Source: an uncultured Clostridia bacterium
Lineage (GTDB): Bacteria > Bacillota > Clostridia > TANB77 > CAG-508
DNA length: 27,346 nucleotides
Direction of reading: 5' to 3'
Assembly (NCBI GenBank): GCA_944386375.1
Contig: CALXAW010000006.1
Span: 1 to 27,346, forward strand
Shown: piece after piece, positions 22,060 through 27,346 of the stretch
How the letters are laid out: the number at the start of each line of letters is the position of its first letter
How positions within the stretch are numbered: position 1 is the stretch's first letter
Notes under the pieces: model-generated
Databases searched by the model: none
Seen by the model: the letters and a program-made list of their open reading frames with translations, nothing else
What the model was told of the DNA's origin: nothing
Translations under genes and position numbers: made by a program

Positions 22060-23883
22060 TTAAATCTCTTTTATTAAATTACATTCCATATCTTTTGTAA
22101 ATTGAAAGTTCCTAAATGTAAACTCATTAGCAAGGTTTTGCTTAAAACCATCAATGTTTTGATGTGTTGAAATAATAACAATACGTTTTTTATCACTGTT
22201 AGCATATCTTACAATGTACTCTAAAATTCTTTCTGCATCAGCCGAATCAGATTCTGCCTTATCGTCAAGACCAGATGTACATTCATCTAAGACAATTACA
22301 TCAACATCGTAATCTAACCAATACAATATCTTTGCAAGAATAAGTCGCTGTTTTTGCCCATTAGATAGAGACTGTTCGAATTGTTTTTCATGCATCCATT
22401 TCCATACATCAAAGCAATTAGACTTAATTTCATTCCACAAATGGAGATTTTCTAAAATCAATTGCATTTTATCAAGGTCTGGATTTTCTTCGCAACAGAA
22501 CAATTCTTCAAAAATACTAAGAGAACCTAACTTCAATTTTTCATCATAAAATAAAAATCTAGATGTTGAAGGTATTTCTGTACTTTTCTCCAATCTAATT
22601 CTTCCAGTTAACATTTTCATAAATGTCGATTTTCCGCTACCAGATGCTCCATACAGAATGACGACCTCTCCTTCATTAATGTGTATAGGTTCTTTGGATA
22701 GCAATGTAAAGGGCTTGTCATTTTCGGACTCTTCAAAATAGCGAATTGAAAATGGAATAATATCTATATCTTTAATATTTTTGGGCTCTGATGCTCTTGT
22801 AGTTTCAATATTATATACATCCAAAATTAAAGACATATCTTCTTCTTCCTTTTCTAGTATTGTAATTCTTTCGTTGTGATTATCCAAAGTATCAGCAATG
22901 CTACGAATCTGTCCTAATGCAGTTTCAACAATAAGAAGTGTCGCAGTAATTTCTGTTATAGTTGCTAAACTTATACTGTTCCATTCAACTTCTAACAGAT
23001 AGAATATTATAATTCCGTACTGACTAACTGCTTCCATTATTGTTACAAACAATTGTGACAAATTTATCTTTTTGTGTAGGTCTGTAACATTTTCATTGCT
23101 TGCAATGACCAGTTTTTGGAATTTGTTGATTCGCATATCTAAGTCATTTTTGACAATTACAGGTACTCGGAGCAAATCATTAACTATCAAAGACTGTTCA
23201 TTATTGTACTCTCTGTGTTTCTTATAATATGCATCTCTATTTAAATTAATATACGCTGAGCTAACAAAAGAGATAATCACAAAAACGAAAATAAGAGGGA
23301 TAAAAACAGCTTGGTTAATGATTGTGTTAGTTAAGATGGCTACAACTAGCATAATTAATACACTAATTATTTTAAACACATCAAAAGTATGCTGGATTTT
23401 TTGCTTCCATAGATTTTCTAAATAGTTCTTAATAGTATTTAATGCAGATTCATTGCTCATTATTTTATACAACTTATTTGCTGAATCATACTTTAAAACC
23501 TTGTTTGACGTTTTTCCAATAATTTGACTACCTCTAAATACAATTTCGTCTTCGAAAATAAGACTAAATTTTTGGATTTCAGAACTTTCAAAAAGGTTAA
23601 ATGCTTTTTCTACAACCTGCTGTCCACGGTACAACATAAAAAATAGCATTCCAAGCAAAATTAACCTATATTCAATCATCAAGTTTGTTATTTTGAGCAT
23701 AAATGCAAAAACAAGGGCAATTATAGTAATTCCTAGCTGCATAAAACCTACTTTAAATCCCATCCGCTTTACATTTTCGGGAATAGTAAGAAGCTCATCA
23801 GACAAACCATAAGGTTTAAAGAATTTAATAATGAGATTTATCACCTCCTGAATTATATTTTTGAATTTTGTCTGTTTTTTCAT
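22060..23883 (-). CDS. ABC exporter, fused membrane and ATPase domains, 607 aa
   Basis: Half-transporter of the exporter type; substrate unknown. The membrane domain (residues ~45-335) has about five or six helices. The ATPase domain has Walker A GASGSGKST (412-420), signature QSLSNGQKQR (LSNGQ at 506-510 instead of LSGGQ), Walker B VDVIVLDE (527-534, catalytic Glu534) and the switch His574 in STHQN. D-loop SGLD is present. Codon use is less A-biased than in the neighbours, and the gene stands alone between two tRNAs and repeats, which suits acquisition by transfer. SD GGAGG sits 8 nt before the ATG. Half-transporters usually dimerise; a peptide or bacteriocin exporter role is possible but unsupported. 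Confidence 0.88.
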   Translation of the reverse strand: MKKQTKFKNIIQEVINLIIKFFKPYGLSDELLTIPENVKRMGFKVGFMQLGITIIALVFAFMLKITNLMIEYRLILLGMLFFMLYRGQQVVEKAFNLFESSEIQKFSLIFEDEIVFRGSQIIGKTSNKVLKYDSANKLYKIMSNESALNTIKNYLENLWKQKIQHTFDVFKIISVLIMLVVAILTNTIINQAVFIPLIFVFVIISFVSSAYINLNRDAYYKKHREYNNEQSLIVNDLLRVPVIVKNDLDMRINKFQKLVIASNENVTDLHKKINLSQLFVTIMEAVSQYGIIIFYLLEVEWNSISLATITEITATLLIVETALGQIRSIADTLDNHNERITILEKEEEDMSLILDVYNIETTRASEPKNIKDIDIIPFSIRYFEESENDKPFTLLSKEPIHINEGEVVILYGASGSGKSTFMKMLTGRIRLEKSTEIPSTSRFLFYDEKLKLGSLSIFEELFCCEENPDLDKMQLILENLHLWNEIKSNCFDVWKWMHEKQFEQSLSNGQKQRLILAKILYWLDYDVDVIVLDECTSGLDDKAESDSADAERILEYIVRYANSDKKRIVIISTHQNIDGFKQNLANEFTFRNFQFTKDMECNLIKEI

Positions 23884-23948
23884 GAGATTTTCCTCCTTAA
23901 TTATAAGTAATAGAAAAATTTTTACAAAAGTATATAACTTATGTATAT

Positions 23949-23954
23949 ATTATA
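23949..23954 (-). promoter_or_regulatory. probable -10 box of the ABC transporter gene
   Basis: TATAAT on the minus strand about 65 nt upstream of the start codon; the -35 (TAGAAA at 17 nt) is poor. Confidence 0.35.
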
Positions 23955-24016
23955 GCATATTTACATAACATTTTCTATAATTATCCAAAAAAAATCAACT
24001 TTAATTAATAAATGTA

Positions 24017-24045
24017 TTGAAAAATTAAAATAAATGAAGTATAAT
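24017..24045 (+). promoter_or_regulatory. promoter of tRNA-Arg
   Basis: TTGAAA (24017-24022), 17 nt, TATAAT (24040-24045). Confidence 0.7.
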
Positions 24046-24056
24046 AAAAAAGTAAT

Positions 24057-24132
<76 letters not shown>

Positions 24133-24133
<1 letters not shown>

Positions 24134-24162
24134 AAGCCTATGCACCTATATGCATAGGCTTT
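24133..24162 (+). terminator. intrinsic terminator of tRNA-Arg
   Basis: AAAGCCTATGCA/TGCATAGGCTTT, 6-nt loop, beginning at the last base of the tRNA. Confidence 0.75.
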
Positions 24163-24174
24163 AATAAAAATATA

Positions 24175-24750
24175 ATGGAGGAATATAGTAATAAAATGTA
24201 CCAAAATTGGGAAGAATTAGAAAAGTCAATAATTAATTGTAATAAATGCAAGCTATGCAGAGGTAGGACAAATATTGTATTTGGAACAGGAAACAAAGAT
24301 GCAGAGCTAATGTTTATAGGGGAAGGACCTGGGGCTGACGAGGATAGACAAGGAGAGCCATTTGTAGGAAGAGCAGGAAAGCTTATGAACATGGCATTTG
24401 ATATAGTAGGGATAAAAAGAGAAGAAGTATATATAGCAAATATAGTAAAATGTAGACCACCAAAAAATAGAAACCCAGAAAAAGACGAGGCACAAGCATG
24501 TATAAATTACTTAAGAAACCAAGTAGTGCTAGTAAACCCAAAAGTTATAGTATTATTAGGAAGCGTAGCATTAAAAAACATATTGGGAGAAGAATATCAG
24601 ATAACAAAAGCAAGAGGAAATTGGGTAGAAAAAAAGAAAATACTATATATGCCAACATGGCATCCAGCAGCATTGTTAAGAGATGAAAGTAAAAAAATAG
24701 ATTTTATAAAAGATCTAAAACAAGTTGTAGAAAAACTACAAAAAATATAA
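24175..24750 (+). CDS. family 4 uracil-DNA glycosylase (Fe-S type)
   Basis: Removes uracil from DNA, starting base excision repair. Motif 1 is GEGPGADEDRQGEPFVGRAGKL and motif 2 TWHPAALLRD with the active His. Four Cys typical of the 4Fe-4S cluster are visible in CNKCKLC and KCRPP plus nearby positions. The 191-aa length is normal. The start is doubtful: the ATG at 24175 has no SD and itself overlaps GGAGG, which is 13 nt from the in-frame ATG at 24196 (MYQNWEEL). Exonuclease III follows in the same direction with its own promoter, so the two make a base-excision pair. Confidence 0.92.
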   Translation: MEEYSNKMYQNWEELEKSIINCNKCKLCRGRTNIVFGTGNKDAELMFIGEGPGADEDRQGEPFVGRAGKLMNMAFDIVGIKREEVYIANIVKCRPPKNRNPEKDEAQACINYLRNQVVLVNPKVIVLLGSVALKNILGEEYQITKARGNWVEKKKILYMPTWHPAALLRDESKKIDFIKDLKQVVEKLQKI

Positions 24751-24808
24751 CTAAAAGTAAAAAAAGTAGGAAAATGAGCTAAATTTACATAAAATAAAAC
24801 TATTATTC

Positions 24809-24837
24809 TTTACTTATAATGTAATACATGATATAAT
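24809..24837 (+). promoter_or_regulatory. promoter of the exonuclease III gene
   Basis: TTTACT (24809-24814), 17 nt, TATAAT (24832-24837). Confidence 0.6.
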
Positions 24838-24868
24838 ACTATAGAATTTTTAAAGAAAGGAAAAATAT

Positions 24869-25624
24869 ATGAAACTAATATCGTGGAATGTAAATGGAAT
24901 ACGTGCATGTATAACAAAAGGATTTAAAGATTTTTTTAATAAAATAGATGCAGATATATTTTGTGTGCAAGAAACAAAATGCCAAGAAGGGCAAGTAGAA
25001 TTAGAATTTGAAGGATACACAAGCTATTGGAATAGTGCAGAAAAAAGAGGCTATTCTGGAACAGCAATATTTACAAAGAAAAAACCTATAAATGTAAAAT
25101 ATGGAATAGGAATAGAAGAACACGACAAAGAAGGAAGAGTAATAACATTAGAATTTGAAAACTTTTATATGGTAGATATATACACACCAAATTCTAAAAG
25201 AGAGCTAGAAAGACTTGAATACAGAATGGTATGGGAAAACGAAATACGAAATTATTTACTAAACCTAAATAAAACAAAACCAGTAATAATGTGTGGAGAC
25301 TTAAATGTAGCACATAAAGAAATAGACCTAAAAAACCCAAAAACAAACAGAAGAAATGCAGGATTTACAGATGAAGAAAGAGAAAAAATGACCGAACTTT
25401 TATCAGCAGGTTTTATAGATACATTTAGGTACTTATATCCAGATAAAGAAAATGCATATAGTTGGTGGTCATATATGGGAAGAGCAAGAGAAAAAAACGT
25501 AGGGTGGAGAATAGACTATTTTATTGTATCTAAAGACATTAAAGATAGAATACAAGAAGCGGCAATACATTCAGAGGTATATGGAAGTGACCATTGCCCA
25601 GTAGAATTAGAAATAAAAATATAA
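24869..25624 (+). CDS. xth: exodeoxyribonuclease III / AP endonuclease
   Basis: Cuts DNA at abasic sites and degrades 3' ends; Mg-dependent EEP-fold nuclease. Motifs in order: ISWNVNGIRA, VQETK (Glu35, metal ligand), YTPNSKRELERLEYR, GDLNVAHKEIDL, NAGFTDEER, GWRIDYFIVS and GSDHCPV (terminal His). 251 aa is standard. SD AAAGGAAA precedes the ATG. Its product acts on the abasic sites left by the upstream glycosylase. A permease gene follows 21 bp downstream. Confidence 0.96.
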   Translation: MKLISWNVNGIRACITKGFKDFFNKIDADIFCVQETKCQEGQVELEFEGYTSYWNSAEKRGYSGTAIFTKKKPINVKYGIGIEEHDKEGRVITLEFENFYMVDIYTPNSKRELERLEYRMVWENEIRNYLLNLNKTKPVIMCGDLNVAHKEIDLKNPKTNRRNAGFTDEEREKMTELLSAGFIDTFRYLYPDKENAYSWWSYMGRAREKNVGWRIDYFIVSKDIKDRIQEAAIHSEVYGSDHCPVELEIKI

Positions 25625-25645
25625 ATGTAAGAAAGGAGAAATTGC

Positions 25646-26800
25646 ATGCAAGACATAAAAAGAAATTGGACAAAATGGTTATACTGGTTTTTATTTGCAG
25701 TAGCAGTAATTGCAGTATATAAAACATTAGATAGTTTTGGTGATGTATTAGACTTTTTAGGAAACTTTATGAGTGTTATAGCTCCATTTTTAGCAGGTTT
25801 GCTAATAGCATATTTATTATATATACCAGCTAGAAGTGTAGAAAGTTTTTATGGTAAAGCAAAATTTAAAATAATAAAAAATAGGGCACGTTTTTTAAGC
25901 ATATTAACAGTATACCTAATTGCCATTATAGTAATAGTAGTAGTAGTAAATGTTATATTACCAGTTATATTAAATAGTGTAGTAGAACTGGCAAATAACT
26001 TACAAGGTTATTATGTAACAACAATGGAAAGATTTAATAACTTACCAGAAGATTCTGTACTTAAAAGTGATAATGTAAAAAAACTAATTGACGAAGTTAA
26101 AAATATAGACCTAACCAAATATATTAATGTAGGAGATATCACACAATATGCAAAAGGAATATTAAGTGTATTTTCTAGTGTAATAAATATATTTGTTGCA
26201 ATAGTAGTTTCTGTATATTTATTAATAGAAAGAGGAGAAATAGTTTCTTTTGTAAAAAAACTAGCAGGAGCAATGTTTAAGAAAAGAACATTTAAAAACT
26301 TAGGAAAATATTTTAATAGCACAAACCAAATATTTTTCAAGTTTTTATCTAGCCAATTTTTAGATGCAATCATAATTGGTATTTTAGCAACAATTGCAAT
26401 GAGTATAATGGGTGTAAAATATGCACCATTGCTAGGATTTATTATTGGTCTATTTAATATGATACCATATTTTGGGGCAATAATTGCTGTATGTATTTCT
26501 GTATTAATTACTATAATAACAGGAGGCCTAAGCCAAGCAATCTGGATGGCAATAGTAGTAATTATTTTACAACAGATAGATGCAAATATAATTAACCCAA
26601 AAATACTAGGCAACTCACTAAAAATTAGTCCATTGCTTGTTATAGTTGCTGTAACATTAGGTGGAGCATACTTTGGAGTAATAGGAATGTTTTTAGCAGT
26701 ACCAATAGCTGCAGCATTAAAAATAATAGTATTAGATTATATAGAATTTAAAAGCAAAAAAAGAGAAGCAGAAGAGCTACAAGAAATAAAAGCAGAATAA
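25646..26800 (+). CDS. AI-2E family transporter (PerM/YdiK/YtvI type)
   Basis: 384-aa membrane protein with about seven or eight helices. Family marks are PFLAGLLIAYLLYIP near the start, the long soluble helical hairpin (residues ~110-180), GVKYAPLLGFIIGLFNMIPYFGAII, QQIDANIINPKILGNSLKISPLLVI and GVIGMFLAVPIAAALKI. The family includes AI-2 exporters and Na+/H+ antiporter-like members; the substrate here is not known. SD AAAGGAG 7 nt upstream. It is likely co-transcribed with xth. The stop codon directly abuts repeat locus 9. Confidence 0.92.
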   Translation: MQDIKRNWTKWLYWFLFAVAVIAVYKTLDSFGDVLDFLGNFMSVIAPFLAGLLIAYLLYIPARSVESFYGKAKFKIIKNRARFLSILTVYLIAIIVIVVVVNVILPVILNSVVELANNLQGYYVTTMERFNNLPEDSVLKSDNVKKLIDEVKNIDLTKYINVGDITQYAKGILSVFSSVINIFVAIVVSVYLLIERGEIVSFVKKLAGAMFKKRTFKNLGKYFNSTNQIFFKFLSSQFLDAIIIGILATIAMSIMGVKYAPLLGFIIGLFNMIPYFGAIIAVCISVLITIITGGLSQAIWMAIVVIILQQIDANIINPKILGNSLKISPLLVIVAVTLGGAYFGVIGMFLAVPIAAALKIIVLDYIEFKSKKREAEELQEIKAE

Positions 26801-27016
26801 GAACAAAAGCGATGTGATTAAGATATTTTAATATTTTAGCATAGTTACACATCACGTATTTGTTCGCGCGCCAATTTTACGAAGTAAAATTGTGTGCAAC
26901 GGTGGAGCGAAGCGACTTCTTGTATAGGAAAAATTGATTTTTCCTATACAAGAACAAAAGCGATGTGATTAAGATATTTTAATATTTTAGCATAGTTACA
27001 CATCGCGTATTTGTTC
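26801..27016 (-). repeat. modular palindromic repeat, locus 9: tandem D'-C-B-A-D' block
   Basis: Two 65-bp D' units (26801-26865 and 26952-27016) differ at one base. Each starts GAACAAAAGCGATGTGATT and ends GTATTTGTTC, with long imperfect terminal inverted repeats. Between them lie C (CCAATTTTACGAAGTAAAATTG), B (GGTGGAGCGAAGCGACTT) and A (26919-26952, arms CTTGTATAGGAAAAA). The order is opposite to loci 1-7. A variant C (CCAATTTTTTGACAAAAAATG) follows the second D' to about 27045. Confidence 0.85.
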
Positions 27017-27045
27017 GCGTGCCAATTTTTTGACAAAAAATGTAA

Positions 27046-27205
27046 GCTTGGCTATTGACGTTTACATAAATATTGTGATGTATTAATTAACAGTACAATT
27101 TCAGTACTATCAAATACAACCTAGGCAAGGCAAAAAATATTGTTTCACTTTATTTAGATTCTTTTAAACAATCTATCTAAAAGTAATTTTACGAAAATGG
27201 AGGTG
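27046..27205. other. non-coding stretch between repeat locus 9 and the Rpn fragment
   Basis: No ORF. A CAGTAC direct repeat (near 27091 and 27103) and a weak TTTAGAT/ATCTAAA hairpin (27155-27185) are the only structure seen. Confidence 0.4.
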
Positions 27206-27346
27206 ATGTCTAAAAACATCAAAATACAAAAGAAAAAAATATAAAATAAACTAAAGAAAAAGCATTGCAAAAAAAGAATCCAGGAGCAGAAACAAAGTTA
27301 GAACAATGGCTATGGCTAATAGTAGGGAATAGGGGGAAATTAGAGA
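27206..27346 (+). pseudogene. decayed Rpn/PD-(D/E)XK nuclease-family transposase, fragment at the window edge
   Basis: A strong SD GGAGGTGAT precedes an ATG (27206) that opens MSKNIKIQKKKI, then stop. A second frame from 27250 reads KEKALQKKNPGAETKLEQ followed by WLWLIVGNRGKLE and is open to the window end. The ETKLEQWLWLIVG segment matches the late part of Rpn (YhgA-like) recombination-promoting nuclease family proteins as found in Clostridia. The N-terminal nuclease domain is missing, so this looks like an internal deletion. The rest lies outside the window. Confidence 0.5.

Noticed and set aside
26011..26613. 200-codon minus-strand frame
   Set aside because: Antisense shadow of the AI-2E permease, rich in Ile/Ser from its codons; no start signals.
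27020..27050. TTGACA-17-TATTGA as a promoter
   Set aside because: The TTGACA is the loop of a variant module C hairpin (ATTTTTTGACAAAAAAT), and the -10 is poor.

Overview
The window looks like a chromosomal segment of an AT-rich, anaerobic, Gram-positive bacterium of the Clostridia type. The evidence is purine-rich coding strands, strong GGAGG ribosome sites, frequent TTG and GTG starts, textbook TTGACA-17-TATAAT promoters, a Spo0H/SigH-like sigma factor, and a rubredoxin plus 4Fe-4S ferredoxin pair. The assignment to uncultured gut Clostridia is inference. Most of the window is ordinary housekeeping genes in short operons, separated by intergenic spaces that hold an unusually dense family of modular palindromic repeats.

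Layout. 1-700 has no long gene. It holds two short convergent transcription units: a predicted ~80-nt RNA on the plus strand and a 36-codon ORF on the minus strand. The RNA carries a near-exact complement of the ORF's start region, a layout like an antisense-controlled (type I toxin-antitoxin, par/Fst-like) locus. 718-1568 is an acidic unknown protein followed by a nuclease domain broken off at a terminator and repeat. 1816-4981 holds ogt, two unknown or Cys-rich small proteins, murI and sigH. 5039-6200 is a zeta-type toxin with a small partner protein. 6346-7203 and 13448-14170 are two distantly related paralogues of unknown function, both monocistronic, with strong promoters and a stem-loop at the transcript start. 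Between them lie a small membrane-anchored Asn-rich protein, an unknown 164-aa protein, a tandem OB-fold SSB, a large membrane protein, two pseudouridine synthases and a TtcA-like tRNA thiolase.

14322-19187 is a metal-efflux region. An ArsR/SmtB sensor with two likely operators controls a Zn/Cd-type P1B-ATPase that lacks its own HMA domain and a free-standing HMA protein; a Cu-type P1B-ATPase follows. 19352-20498 is a rubredoxin-helical-rubredoxin protein overlapping the SD of a ferredoxin. Then come a small alarmone synthetase, tRNA-Pro(TGG), an isolated minus-strand ABC exporter with an atypical signature motif, tRNA-Arg(ACG), family-4 uracil-DNA glycosylase, exonuclease III and an AI-2E-family permease. 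The right edge carries a tandem repeat block and a decayed Rpn/PD-(D/E)XK transposase fragment.

The most notable items are the candidate antisense-regulated small ORF at the left end, the modular repeat family (about nine loci, nearly always at 3' ends of transcription units), and the unknown paralogue pair.
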